A stretch of DNA of 64,000 bases from Pempheris klunzingeri (Eukaryota > Chordata > Actinopteri > Acropomatiformes > Pempheridae). The translations under genes and the position numbers were made by a program. A model generated the notes under the pieces. The model had not been told where the DNA came from. It made no database searches and was given only the letters and a program-made list of their open reading frames with translations. The stretch spans positions 7,350,477 through 7,414,476 of the forward strand of contig NC_092035.1 of the NCBI RefSeq assembly GCF_042242105.1, in the 5' to 3' direction. Below, piece after piece: positions 23,093-35,750 of this stretch; position 1 is the first letter of the stretch; each line of letters begins with the position of its first letter.

Positions 23093-25257
23093 GAAATCTA
23101 ATGACACTGACATTCGAAGTAGGGTATCTACCTGGAAACCCACAAGAATTCCATCACGTTTTCCATTGCTTCAGTCGATGCTTGTGTGTGTGTGCCGTGT
23201 CTTCCTCTCTGCATGAGTTCTGGTGGAAGCCCAGTTTTCGTTGTGGGGTCCTCCAGGCTCCACACGGACAGCTGAATGGTATTTCCACACTGCTCCCAGG
23301 CACTTGTTATTGAAGGAAACCCCACTTAATGGGGTACACCTCATAAAGGAGGAGTTTGGTCATTTCCCTGTGGTTTTACTGAGCATGTGGTGAGGAGGAG
23401 GGAGTCCGCATTCTGGGGTTTCACACCAGCATCAGTCCTGATAGAGCTGGAAGCTTGTTTGTGCACTGTCCAATCACAGGATTATCTGTTTAGCTGCTCA
23501 TGAAGAAACAGCTTCTGGTTATTATTTGATATGTTTTTACAGGTAAGTTGTCCAAGCTTCTTTGTCTGGAAGAAGTTGCTCCAACAACTGTTTATTTCCC
23601 CCTCAAATGTCAGTGGTAAATATTCAGACCCTTTAGTGAAAGTAGCAATACCCCACAGCTCCCTCATAATGATGACCAACTCTGTCTTTTATGAATAGCA
23701 TTCATAATCTTCTCATTTGCAATACCAAATACACTTTGAGAGAAATATAATGCTGCATGGATTATATGGATGAACCGCTTTAATACATTTTTCTGCAACG
23801 CTGCAAAATGTTAATGATATAAAGCGGAATGAGACAATGAAATAAAAAAATCCTTTCCGAGTTCCAGCTCTGTTAACTGCATATTTACAGTATCTGCTCA
23901 TAAACACTCACTTTATGAGGTACGGCAAGATAAAACAAATGTGGTCTTATACAACAGTGCTGATATACATCCGTGTTGTTGTGTCTTCATTATCAATTAG
24001 GAGAATGTAGGTTGTGCAGCTGTTGTATTCTGTTGTATTACACTGAGAAGTGTTTCTGCCTGCCCTCATTCGTATAAATTGGGAGGCTGAGCGTGAGTTT
24101 GTGACTGTATTTGAAAAATGCTGCATGCTCACAATCCCCACGTAACCGGACAGAGCTTGTAACAAGAAAAAAAAAAGAAAAGTGGCAGGTGCAGATGTGT
24201 AATGTTGATAAAGAGCTGTCCGGTGGAACTACTGCCACAGGAGCATCTACTCTATACTGACCTGGAGGGATGCAAAGAGATGCAATCAAATACTTTGTAT
24301 TTCATATTTGTTATTTATTTGGATCACATTTTTCATTTTGACATTTTTCATTCTCTTTCTGTTGATCAGTGTCAAAAAAGCCACAATATAATCAATGTTG
24401 TAAAACAATAAAACATGAAAACTACCAATGGATTGAATACTTGTTATAGATTGTGGACTGGAATGGCAGTGGGTGTGTGAGAGAGTAGTTATTTACCACA
24501 GAATGTAATGAGTCTATTCTTTCATATACATTCAGTGAAACATTTGGGTTTCCGCTTACGTCTTGATGAAAAAGTTTGACATTGTTTGAGAATACAGTAC
24601 GGCTCTTTCATCGATTTTGTAGAACTTTTGCAGCAGAAATCCTTTTTCCCCACATGAGCTGTGGCTGGCACTGTATCTGGTTTACAGACTGATTAATGTA
24701 CAATAGCCTTTGGATCCTAAATTACTCTTACAAATGACAGGCCAAGCCATCAGCTCATAAGGCATGCAGGCTGAGAGCTGTAGCTCGCACAAAGGGGAAC
24801 ACATCTATCTCTATTTCCGCTGATCTTTGCCTGCGACTGAAAAATGTGTTTTATTTGCATATCTTCTGCTCAATACATAATCCATTATTAAAGCATACTT
24901 TGATTTTATGATAGATGATGATACTCGCCACTTGTCATTCAAATGCAACATGAAGAAGAAAGACATAAAAACTCAGATATCAAAATGTCCCCAGATTTGT
25001 TTTTTAATAATGTCCTTGAAACGCACACACATGCAGCAGCAGCACGGTGGATCCTCACTGCTCTGCACAGTGCTTTACTGCCTCCTACTGTCAGTAAGCA
25101 CAACTGATGCCCACTGGTTCAAATTGGACCTAACACCATTAATAACCTCATCTTTTTAATTCATTTAAAGCAATCAAACAGCAACATGATGCCTTCAGGT
25201 TGAACAGAGGAAATCAGTGATCTCATATCCTTTGGTCCCAGACTGGAGTGGAGAGGC
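23093..25257. other. no gene recognised
   Basis: AT-rich sequence downstream of the Ly6 gene on the minus strand. Nothing supported. Confidence 0.35.
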
Positions 25258-26556
25258 TCAGTTGCAAAGGTCGGTGCTGCAGCATCTGGCGAGCACACCG
25301 GCTGTTGTGATGTAGCCCTGACACACCGCCACGTTTATGCACTGACGGAACGAATGCTCTGCATGATGAAAGAAAAGGATCAGACTCTGTGTGTGGACAT
25401 GTTCAATGACCAGTTCCCCATTACATGCACATGCACCCACGTCCACAGTGGTCCAGATGTTGATGTAATGTCACATACTACCAGGGCTGGATTAAAGGAA
25501 ATGCTCACAGTTTTTTCTGTATTAAGTCTGTATTAAAACAATAATTTAGTGCTTTATTTACACACTCCAGTCTCCATAGAAGGACTTACTCGGTGCGCTT
25601 TGGAACATAACGGCACCACAGGCGTTAGCTCCTCCTGAACAGGTCTGGATGCGGGTAGGGGTGCAGAGGTCATCTGATAAACAAAGTGACACTTCAGTGC
25701 CTCACCTGGGAACAACACACACACACACATTATGAGCATTTAAAACATTAAAATATGGAACATTTCAAAGCAAAGAGTGAAGTGTGCATATGTAGGTATG
25801 ATTTAAACTTTACCATGAGCAGTAACCAATGTTATCTATGTATACTATCATTTAGTATAACATTATTTGCATAGCATAGAATAATTCAAGATATATTGTT
25901 TTATTTATGTGAGATGTAATTCATTCTCTTTCCGTTTACATTGAACAGCATTTGGATCAAGTGTCTGGTGAGATATGTAGATCAGATTTCACTCGAAACA
26001 AGTCTAGTATAGAAGTATATTAGCAAGCTGTTTGTCTTTTGAGACACTTCCTCCTGCAGGTGGAAGAGCTAAAGAACTACTGATGATCAATCTCTGCATT
26101 AGAGCTAGTTTGTGCCGTGCAAGCTGTTTAATGGAGTCATTTCTAAATCTCTATTTGGTGAACACATACAGTAGGTCATAGATATATTAGAACTTGTGAA
26201 TAGTTGCTATGAGAGAGGCATGATCCACGGGTTATGAGGCTGGCCTCAAACTGGGACTATAATTTGTTTTACACAAACATAGTTAAATTAATTATGCCAA
26301 CATATGTAATCCCATAATGTTCATCTATTTGTGCCATGATGTATACTGTATACTTTCTAACTATAATGGCCCTTGTTCTGGTGTTAGTTTAGTTTTTAGT
26401 TTCAATTTAATCTTGTTCACATTTCTGTTAGTTCATATTCTTAACATTTCACTGGCTGTAATGAAGTTCTCTGGTTGTACACATGAAGGGAATAAAAACA
26501 CACGTGCCTTGAGACAGAGTGAGTAAGAGAAGGACGGCGAACACTGCAGCCCTCAT
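25258..26556 (-). pseudogene. Ly6/uPAR-domain gene A, frameshifted
   Basis: Three exons fit a small secreted Ly6 (three-finger) protein: 26508-26556 (signal peptide MRAAVFAVLLLLTLSQ), 25590-25705 (starts GEALKCHF) and 25258-25358 (ends ARCCSTDLCN, then stop). The final CC...LCN is the Ly6 hallmark, and the stop directly after Asn means no GPI signal. Two defects are visible. Exon 2 is 116 bp, one base short of the 117 needed; the shift falls just after CHF, where the second cysteine should be, and the remaining cysteines (TCSGGANACG) lie in another frame. The exon 1 donor reads CAAG|GCACGT, a GC instead of GT. Either a young pseudogene or, less likely, a base-call error plus a legitimate GC-AG intron. 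It lies tandem to gene B at 29.3 kb. Confidence 0.75.
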
Positions 26557-29308
26557 TGTTCAATCTACAATTCAAACACACAACAGCTCTTTTAAGGATG
26601 ATGGGTTTTTGGTTATCTTCCCTACTGAATGATAAAAACGCAGACACCAAACCACCCTTGTGTCTCCATTAGATTATCAGTTTTCTGAGCCAACGCTCCC
26701 AGTCTGGAGTATGTCACATGTCATACAGCTCTGTGGTTTTCACAGAAGAGGGTTTTAAGCTCTTTTCAGTGTGTACCAGTGGCGTTCATTCATTGTCATA
26801 TAACAGCAAAGGCACTGTATGAACATGAAAGAACTATTTTCACTGGTAGCTTTAACAGCTTGGCTAACAATATAATGGGCTATAGATAGTTAGTATAAGT
26901 GCACATTCAGGGCTTCATACAGACCAGCAGGGTCTGAAACAGCCTCTGACCTACAGGAACACCGTTAATCAACCTTTTTCACGTCAGTGTTCTTAGCGTT
27001 CTTCAGGTGAGAGCCTCTCCACACAAACCTTACAGATCACACGTCACAGGCTGTGACTGCACAAGCTATTAGAATGGCATTTACAAAGAAAACCTCACCA
27101 ACAAAACAGCCTTAAAATCACAAAGTATGCAGCTGAAGCACTGACCTGTAAAGTACTCTGTAACCTTGCACTCAAACTGAAATGTGTGACACTGTGTGTT
27201 TCTGTGTTTATACTATCTGCCTTTTAATACACTTGTGTAATCAGCCAGAGGACCCTGCTCACTGTGATTGGTCAGGACGGACTGCAACATAACTGACTTT
27301 CCAGCTGTGTTGCAAAAGAGGAATTTATAAGGAATCGACTCGCTCAGTCAGTCACTGCCTGGCTGATCACCTTACACAACCTCTGTTCATTTAAGCTTTT
27401 GCTTTCAGGTGGTTTATTGCAGTGTTAAACTATGCATTAAACAGTATAATGAAAAAAGCAAAGCACAGCTGCGTGACAGTGTGTGTGAAAACAGACAGAC
27501 AGAAACTAACTAAACTGTCACATGGTCTAGTGATTAGACCGTTAGATCAGACTCTAATCCAGTGGTCCAAATCTTCATGAAGTAACAATGAGCATTCTGC
27601 AGAAACCTGCTTAATTACATTTACTGGGGTCACCACCGTGGCTTCTGTAATCTGTTTACCCATCAAAACAGATGTCATGAAATCAGATATATATGAAGGA
27701 TTAATGAGCAAAACACAAACTGTGGTCAAGAGTGTAGAGTGCAACATATTAGCAGATAGTATAACACCAGTTATAGTGAAGTTGTGAAATAAGCTCATTT
27801 GAATGCTCTGCTTCAACAGACACTTAAGTCTTCTTGTTGTTTAGTGCTGTTGCAGCAGAGGAGATGTAAGATGGCTGAGTACAGATCAAGGTGCTTTAAA
27901 TGTAATGTAATCTTGTTTCATGGTTTGGGGCTGCAGCAGTGAAACAGGAGTAAGAGCGGTATAACGAACTGACATAAGTTCAAATGATTTTCTGTACAGT
28001 GCTATATATAAATGCTCCCCTGTCACCATAACTTACAAAAACGGGCACATCTATTTGTGCTGTATGGAATCCAAAAGCAAGCATGTGTGAACAGACGCTG
28101 CTTAAACTGATCTGTGCACTCTAAAAAAAGGTTACTTGGCTCTAGTGGATGTCAATATGCAGTCAATGGCAGCATTAAGTTAGCTAGTTGGTAGAGACAG
28201 GCTGAAGCCAAGGCAGTCTTTATGCCTTTGGGATTAACAAAGTACTCTATATATTGATCTATTCGTTAGTTAATGATTGATTTTTTAAAATAAAAGCATC
28301 GGCTGGTAAAAGGGGTTTACCTTGCTGCCCTAGATTAGCCAGTATTTTCTAAATAAAAGACCAATTTCTATTGGGATACCCAGGTGGGTTTGGAGGGTTG
28401 AATGTGGGACCATTAGCTGGGCTACTTTTTGACCCAGTGCCCCTGAGCAGGTTTATTAGGCCCTGCTTCCACTGACAGGTAGCAGTCGGGACTGACTCCA
28501 CAGTGATGAACAAGAGAAATGTACCTAACCTAACACATCTCACTGCAAGACTCTTGATGAGATATGCATGGCTTTTTTTCACTGTCTTTGATTTAACTGC
28601 TGTAATAGGCTTTTAATGGCCAACAAAAGCAGTAGAAGAAAGTAATTTACATATAAATATAACTCTATTGTATTTAAGCACGTGCTACTTTAGATTTACA
28701 CTCCACTACACTCCAAAGGGGGTTATACTTTTTACTTTACAACATGTATTAGAAATTTCTGATCATTTTTACATTGAAAAAACAAGTGATTCTCAGCCTA
28801 TTTGTGTTGTGACTGCTCACAAAAACTGTACTCAGTGTCTACTCAGGGTGAACAAAAGTCTTATTTCCTGTCTGATTAGAGCAGGCTGGAAACCACAGGA
28901 CTAGACTAACTAACTGTTTATGAAGTAGTTAAATGTTGACAGCAGCATTATAGAACTCTATAGTTCTGAAATCACAGTTTGCAGATAGGAGTTCTGCCCT
29001 TTGACTTAACTTGTACTTAACTTGTACCTATTTATATTGTCAGATCTGAGTATTTCTCAAACCACTGCAAAAGTAATGCAAGTAACGTACAAAACTGTGA
29101 GGGCATTCAAATGAAACTTAGTACACTGTGTTCTTGAATCTTTATTGTTCTGAATTGTCTTCTCACAATACTGTACTCTACTGGGAAGATGTTGCACAAG
29201 CACAAAACACACAAACAATTCTCCCGTCTGTGTGCAACATTTTTATCAAACTGAGAGGCCAGGCATGAAAACATTTCCACAGACATTACAAAGTTTGAGA
29301 TCATCATC
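26557..29308. other. between the two Ly6 genes, no gene recognised
   Basis: No further Ly6 exon (LKC start or LCN end with splice signals) was found on either strand. A CCAAT-like and a TATA-like word near 27270-27335 face the plus strand but lead to no recognisable exon. Confidence 0.35.
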
Positions 29309-30173
29309 TCAGTTGCACTTGTCGGTTTCACATGTGAAAACTTGAAAGTGTGGATTGGACTGTAAAATGATTGCGTTGGCTCTCTTCATGCACCTCCTGA
29401 AATACGAGGCCTCTGCAGTGAAAGAACAATATGAATATTTTTGAGCATTAATGGAAACAAAGCAAAATGATCACAAAGACATTAAATGAAGCTAATTAGT
29501 TTCCTTGCAAGTATTTTAAAAGAATGTGCAATAAGCTGAATAAGAATGAAATTCCTGTTTAATACAAAAACATTTCTCATACTCCAAAGTTTTTTATGCC
29601 ATATTCATGTTTCATGTGATTTTAAAGGATTTGTTCAGCATTTTGGGAAATGAGCTATTTGTCTAGACATTGCAGCAAAAACACTTACTAGGATATAAAA
29701 TGACAACTGAGGCACAGACGTCATCGTCTCTCTGGCAAGTTTCCACTGTGTTGGTGCAGCTTCCACCGGGTGTGAATGGAACACAGCGATTGCACTTCAG
29801 AGCCTCTGCTGCAAAACACAAATACATGTACATAGATATAGCGCTGTCAAAATTAATGCATTACAAAAGTGTATTAGCACAACTGCATTTTGAGTTCTTC
29901 CTGTTCTGTCTCAAGTTCTGCTGCTCTTAATCCAAACCCCATGCTTCATTTTTCAATGCAAATGACTGTATTTCTGACGTGGGGAATACCTGTTTAAGCG
30001 ATGCAGCAGCAGCTCATTCAAACTTTTAATCTGTCTTTTTCTTTTGGTTTATTAGTAACACGCCTGAACAGTAAGAATGACCGTCACAGCTGAACTGTGC
30101 CAGTCAGTAAAGCAGACTTACCACTGCTGATGCAGACGATCAGAAGAACAGCAGCAAACTGTAAAGCTTCCAT
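29309..30173 (-). CDS. Ly6/uPAR-domain secreted protein, gene B (three exons)
   Basis: Exons are 30122-30173 (ATG, signal peptide MEALQFAAVLLIVCISS), 29689-29808 and 29309-29412 (to the TGA). The joined frame is 91 codons plus stop, all splice sites are AG/GT, and phases are 1 and 1 as in the Ly6 family. The mature part begins EALKCNRCVPF and continues with SCTNTVETCQRDDDVC and FRRCMKR, ending TCETDKCN. It has eight cysteines and the terminal C-N, but a single cysteine where most members have CC. The stop after Asn leaves no GPI-anchor tail, so the protein is probably secreted. The exon 2 acceptor is a NAGNAG (cagcag), allowing one residue of variation. The ligand is unknown. Same strand and exon plan as gene A, so a tandem duplicate. 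Confidence 0.85.
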
Positions 30174-30300
30174 TTTTCAGTCTTGGTGGAGTGTGGCTCA
30201 CTGTCCAAGACACCGTAAATATTCCAGAATGTGTGATTACCTGCTTGTGTCGCCTTTAGGGGATGTTAAGCTTCACTGGCAGCAAGTTCTTGCAGGCCAC

Positions 30301-30306
30301 TTTATA
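30301..30306 (-). promoter_or_regulatory. candidate TATA box of Ly6 gene B
   Basis: TATAAA reads on the minus strand about 130 bp upstream of the gene B ATG, in the context GGATATAAAGTGG. A plausible core promoter by position only. Confidence 0.35.
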
Positions 30307-30309
30307 TCC

Positions 30310-31440
30310 TGCTGAGTCTGATTGTTCCACTAACAGTGGAAATCCCTTTTTTTCCACAGAGATTGCGACATCTTGTTTATTTGGTACAAACGTTTGCGCA
30401 AGAAGCTGCACACAGGTACGTAATGTTGTAATAATGAAACTCCCGGAGGAATGTTGGAACAAATGTGCTGTGTTTTCCCACATTCATCCACGTCTACTTA
30501 TTGTTTCAGTCTTTTGCTGGCTGATTAGACTTCACTCAGACTCCCCTCCCCTAAATAAATAACCACCCATGGTGCAATACACACATTTTTCATGTGCTCC
30601 TAATTAGGAGCACACAAAGTAATTTAGAGTCGCAGTGAAAAATATTCAAGTAGCACAGACTTTAATAAGAATTCACGACATCGGGCTGGGCAATATGCCT
30701 AATAGATAATATCTCAATACTTTTAGGCTATGCTGTGATACGACACATCTACCTATCTTATCATATCTCCATACACACACTTTCTAACCATATAAAAGGT
30801 CAACAAAACACTAAATAACTGTCTTCATAAAACAGTTATATTATTGTTTTATTATATTTTTCAATGCATTTGTCTGACAGCTTTAGTTACTTTTGCATTG
30901 CTGTCAATTAAACTACACATACAAACATACACATGAGTGCAGCAGTAACATTAGTCCAGAACCATCAGCTATAACAGGAAAACATTGACAGGGACCATTT
31001 TACTGCCACGTCACCACTTTATGTCACTTATGCTGTGATACTTACATACTTCTACCTTAGTAAGGTTTAGAATGCAGAACATTTACTTGTAGTGGAGTAT
31101 TGTCAGCGTGTTGTATTAGTGTGATCTATTAATTCTTAATCCAGAACCACACATCAGATGTAGAATAGTGACACTACAAACAATACATACAAAGCAATAA
31201 GCCTCATCAACTCCATCCCTCATGTGATGAAATGTTCTGCAACAAAACTCAGACTGTGACTGTCTGCAAAATGTTTTGTTGTTGATGATTTATCTCAAAT
31301 ACATGATTGCCCCAATTTAAAAAGTGTGCACAGGATACAACCGTTTCTAAATCTGATCTTCTGTCTCCATCCGCACTTTAAGAACTGACATATAGACAAA
31401 AGGTTTGGCAGGAGTTGGACCACAGTGTGAGTCATGAGTG
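30310..31440. other. no gene or element recognised
   Basis: AT-rich sequence between Ly6 gene B and the left end of repeat unit I. Confidence 0.35.
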
Positions 31441-31489
31441 ACCGTTCTCCATTTGGATTTGGGGGGATTTGGAAAGTCGCCAGATTTAA

Positions 31490-31840
31490 CGAGAAAGTCG
31501 CCAAGTTAGCAACACTGGAAATGACGTCAGAACACTTCCGCAGCAGCAGATGACGTCGGAGCCTGAGCGGATTGTTGGCGCGTTTTTTTGCAGCTCGTTT
31601 TTCTGCTTCAAAAATATGTTTGGAGGAGGAGAAGAAAACTGGAAAACTACCGGAGGAAAACATGAGGAAAACATCATGAAGACGCGGAGTTAGCTTTGGT
31701 TAATGAGGTCAGTCTGAGGCCGAATGGCCAAACACAAACACATGGTGGTGAGAAGCTAGCTAATTAGCTAACGCTAGCTAACCATGCTAACGTTAGCTAA
31801 TTAGCTAATGCTAGCTAACCATGCTAACGTGAACAGCTTT
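31490..31840 (+). promoter_or_regulatory. unit I A-end: promoter-like module with CRE-like sites and AGCTAAT palindromes
   Basis: Contains ggaaatgacgtcagaac and agatgacgtcggagc (CRE-like TGACGTCA/G words), an exon-like stretch and a duplicated palindrome-rich segment of about 37 bp (gctagctaattagctaac ... ccatgctaacgt) twice at about 31757-31830. The module recurs reversed at 57430-57120, 49200-48900 and, in variant form, at the B ends. Transcription has not been shown. Confidence 0.45.
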
Positions 31841-31844
31841 GACA

Positions 31845-32130
31845 TTTTAATAATAATAATCCATTATTGATCCCCATGGGGGAAATTCAGGTGTTGCAAC
31901 AGCCCAATGTATAACATTAAAGTACAAAAAGTGCAATAGAAACGCACATTAAAAAGAAAGTGTCAATTTATGACAGTGATGTCATATTTAATTAGCAGCA
32001 GGTGTGAGAATAGTGCAGCTGTGAAGGCCTGATGTGTTGCTGTATGGTATAATAATATAATATGGAATGGATAAATATGTGCAAGTACAGTGCTACCATC
32101 AACCATAACTACTCGTATAGTAATAAAAAT
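31845..32130 (-). mobile_element. Rex1-like LINE 3' fragment (minus strand)
   Basis: attattgatccccatggggg and aaattcaggtgttgcaaca form the reversed 3' end of a LINE of the same kind as the one ending at 49477; an AAT-repeat tail precedes it at 31847. It lies on the same strand as the endonuclease fragment at 34423-35750 and could be its other end, separated by the L2 insertion. Confidence 0.5.
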
Positions 32131-32139
32131 ATACTATAT

Positions 32140-32340
32140 TTTTTAGATTAGATTCAACTTTATTGTCATTACACCTGTACAGTACAAGGCAATGAAATGC
32201 AGTTTGGCATCTAACCAGAAGTGCAATTAGTAGCAAGTGCAAAAATATATATAGAGTATGTACAGAATATACAGAAGGATGTTTACAGATGCTATTTACA
32301 GATCAGTGCTATGAACAATTCATGACAATAATAATAATAA
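32140..32340 (-). mobile_element. LINE 3' fragment of a second type (minus strand)
   Basis: agattcaactttattgtcat, tacaaggcaatgaaatgcag and catctaaccagaagtgcaa are typical of the reversed 3' terminus of a common fish LINE family. Non-coding. Confidence 0.5.
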
Positions 32341-32459
32341 TGTTCCAATAACAACCATATTAATGATAGTTCAATATGACATAATAATAAAGTTTACAAC
32401 AATGATGATAATGCTAAAATATAATAGTATGGTTGATAGGTAGAATGTTATGTGAGCCT

Positions 32460-34074
32460 TGGTCTTGGTCCTGGGTGGGATGAGCCACAAAGTGATTATA
32501 GTAGGTGACTTTAATATTTATGTGGACGATGATAATGATGGTCTCAGCACTGCTATTGTCTCACTATTGGACTCAGTTGGCTTCTCCTAGAGTGTAAATG
32601 AATCCAGTCACTGTTTTAACCACACTCTTGACCTTGTTCTGGCTGATGGTGTTGAAATTGAAGTTAACAGTCTTTCCACATAACTATTCTATCGGACCAT
32701 TACCTGGTAACATTTGATTTCTTGTTACTAGACTATGCACTATATGACAGAGAGGTCCTCACTAGATGCTTATCTGATAGTGCTGTTGCCAAATTTAAGG
32801 AGGTGATTCCTTCAGTATTTCAGCCAGTGTGTCCCTGTGCTATGGATGACCCCCATGCTAATCTTAGCTCCTCCCAAATTGATTATGTGGTTGATAGTGC
32901 TGCAGGCTCACTGCGAATGACGCTAGACTCTCTTGCCCCTCTAAAAAAGAAGATAATTAAAGAAAAGAGACAAGCTCCCTGGTAAAATTCCCAGACACGG
33001 GAGCTTAAGCAATATTCGTGGAAACTTGAAAGGATACCAAATTGAAAGACTCCCGTTTAATCTGGCAAGATAGTCTTAAAACCTATAGAAAGGCCTTCTG
33101 TAATGCCAGAGCCGCCAACTATTCCTCATTAATAGAAGAAAATAAAAGCAACCCTAGATTTCTGTTCAGCACAATAGCCAGGCTGACAAAGAACTGCCTT
33201 TTCCATCTATGTAATATTGCTAAAATCCGGCCCATCTTGTCTATGAATGATGCAGTAAAATGAGTCCATGCATTTGTCACTTCTATTGCAACTTGTTATT
33301 ATCAGGCTGCCCCAATAAGTCGTTAAAGACTCTCCAGCTGGTCCAGAACGCTGCTGCTTGTGTTCTGACGAGAACTAAGAGAAGAGACCATCTTTCTCCT
33401 GTACTGGCTTCTCTTCATTGGCTTCCAGTAAAATCTAGAATAGTTTAAAATCCTTCTCCTCACCTACAAGGTTCTTAATGTTCAGGCTCCATCATATCTT
33501 TAAGAACTCATCGTACCGTACTACCCCACTAGAGCACTGTGCTCCCAGAACACAGGCCTACTGGTGGTTCCCAAAGTCCTCTAAAGTAGTGATGGAGCCA
33601 GAGCTTTCAGCTATCAGGCTCCTCTCCTGTGGAACCTCCTTCCAGTTTGGGTTCGGGGGGGCAGACACCCTCTCTACATTTAAGAGTAGACTAAATACCT
33701 TCCTTTTTGATAAGGCCTATAGTTTAGTAGTTATGCTGCTTTAGGTTTAGATGCACTGGGCTCCTCTTCCTCTTCATCATTATGTCTCATGTCCGCTTAA
33801 TGTCTGCTACTAACTTGGTATCTTCCCCGGAGCCTTTCTGTGCTTTTCTCATCTCTCAGGTTCCTGTGGATCCTGGTCCTGCTGATGTGGTTCTCTGGTT
33901 CCTGTGGATCCTGGTCCTGATTCTCCTGCTGTGGTTCTCTGCTTCATGAATTACTGCTGCGGATCGTCGGCCACTCGTCATGTTTTTCAATATTAACATA
34001 CTGCTAATTCATTAGTCACACTCCTATTGTTAGTGCTGTAGTCGCTGTTAGTATGTTGGTTGCTGTTTGTCTTG

Positions 34075-34120
<46 letters not shown>

Positions 34121-34422
34121 TCTCCCTCTCTCTCTCCAACCTCCACCCAGCACGGACCCTGACAGAAGCCGCACACACTGAGCCTGGGTCTGTTCCAGGT
34201 TTCTTCCTGTTAAAGGGGAGTTCTTCCTGCCTCTGATGCTCAATATAATATCTGATGCTGCTCATGTGGGGATTCTTGAATCCTTAATGTTGAATTCCTG
34301 AATCGTTGGGTCTCTCTCTTATTAAAGAGTTCGGTTTTAGACCTGCTCTTTATGTAAAGCGTATTGAGATAATGCTGTTATGAATTGGCGCTCTATAAAT
34401 AAAGATTGATTGATTGATTGAT
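32460..34422 (+). mobile_element. L2-clade LINE with internal deletion
   Basis: Starts in the endonuclease domain (KVIIVGDFNIYVD, then a SDHYLVTFDF stretch across a frameshift), continues into the linker (KRQAPW, SSLIEENKSNPRFLFSTIARLT), lacks the whole reverse transcriptase, and resumes with the conserved C-terminal region (LQLVQNAAACVLT, LASLHWLPV, GADTLSTFKSRL). The 3' end is typical fish L2: gcgtattgagataatgct, ggcgctctataaataaag and a (GATT)n tail at 34403-34422. Stops and frameshifts throughout. A CT microsatellite sits at 34080-34135. It is inserted against a LINE of opposite orientation. Confidence 0.85.
34080..34135 (+). repeat. CT/CCT microsatellite
   Basis: (TCTG)n, then (CT)n and CCCT interruptions within the L2 3' region. 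Confidence 0.9.
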
Positions 34423-35750
34423 GAGCCGCTGACTGAATGAGCTGCCACAGCTCATCATGGAGGGGGTGAGGGGGGGTTTTCAGGATGACCTTGATCTTGT
34501 CCTTTGTCCTCCTCTCTGCCACTGTCTCCAGGCTGTCCAGCTCCAGTCCAACCACTGAGCTGGCCTTCCTCACCAGCTCGTTCACCTCGTTGGAATCACC
34601 AGTCGACCACTGGGACGACTATTCTTTGGCAGCGGGACAACGCAGGAGGTCTTCCACAGTTCGGGCACTGTCGTCAGCCTCAGAGAGAGATTGAAGAGGA
34701 GCTGCCAGCTGCCCAGCGCTCACTTTCAGCATCCTGGGGTTGATGTTGTCAGGTCCGCTAGCTTTGCTCCTCTTAATCCTGAAGAGCTCCTGCTGAACCT
34801 GGCTGGTGTTGAAGGTGAGGCTGAGTGGGTGTCGATGGGGAGGGGAACACAGTCTTCAGCAGACGTGTGGATGGTAGCAGGGGTGTTGGGGGGGTGGGGG
34901 TTGTGTTGAACCTATTGAAAAACAGGTTGAGCTCAGTTGCTAACTCCTGGTCCCCCTGTACTCCAGATGGAGTCACACTGCAGCCAGTCATTTGCTTCAT
35001 CCCATTCCACACCTCTTTGGTGGTGTTCTGTCCCATCTTTTCCTCAATCCTCTCCCTGTATTTGTGTTTTGCCTCTCAGCTTCCCGCGTCAACCGAGTGG
35101 ATGACGTCACTCGCTGTCCTCGCCACCGCAGATGGGGGGATGAAAACAATAACAGCGATGGCGTGAGAGAACTCCCGTGGCAGATAGTAGGGTGTCATAT
35201 CCACCGCCATGAGTTCAATGTCTGGGGTGCAGAGACGCTCCTCCACCGTAACATGTCCGGAATTGCACCATTTCGAGTTAACAAAGTCAGCTATGCCTCC
35301 TCCTCTTTTCTCACGGCTCTGTTTCCCTCTGTCCGCCTGCTCTAGCGAGAAGCCGGCTAGTTCAAGCAGACTGTCCGGAATATTCCCATGCAGCCACGTC
35401 TCAGTGAAGCAAAGCACACTGCACTCCCTGTAGACCTGTTGGTTGTTGACAAAAGCCACTAACTCATCCACTTTGTTGGCGAGCGACCTCACGTTCCCCA
35501 TAATGAGTGAAGGCAGGAACGGTGTAACTCTCCGGTCTCTCTCCCGTATCTTTGCACCGGCTCTTCTTCCACGGCAGGTGTGTCTCCATACGTCCTCTGG
35601 TTTGTGAGCAGAGGGAACCCCGGCTCCATGACGGTAGCTCAGAAGTTCTTTGCAGGTGTAAATGAGCATTTTCGATGCGAAATAACTGAGAAAAATAACA
35701 GCAACTAAAACGTTGCTACAAAACACAAAGTATCACACCAAAAGAAAAAT
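34423..35750 (-). mobile_element. Rex1/CR1-like LINE, endonuclease and linker, reverse transcriptase deleted
   Basis: Reads right to left. An apurinic-type endonuclease N-terminal half lies at 35076-35726 (GNVRSLANKVDEL, VLCFTETWLHGNIPD), with the catalytic N and E visible. Then comes the linker (TKEVWNGMKQMTG, LNLFFNRFN) and the start of the RT region (RSKASGPDNINPRMLK). Most of the RT is gone, and the C-terminal part resumes at about 34585-34440 (RKASSVVGLELDSLE, KTPPHPLHDELW). The left edge abuts the L2 tail, so the L2 copy probably inserted into this element. Confidence 0.8.

Noticed and set aside
27210..27420. Plus-strand promoter with CCAAT and TATA words
   Set aside because: No exon or coding start could be supported downstream.
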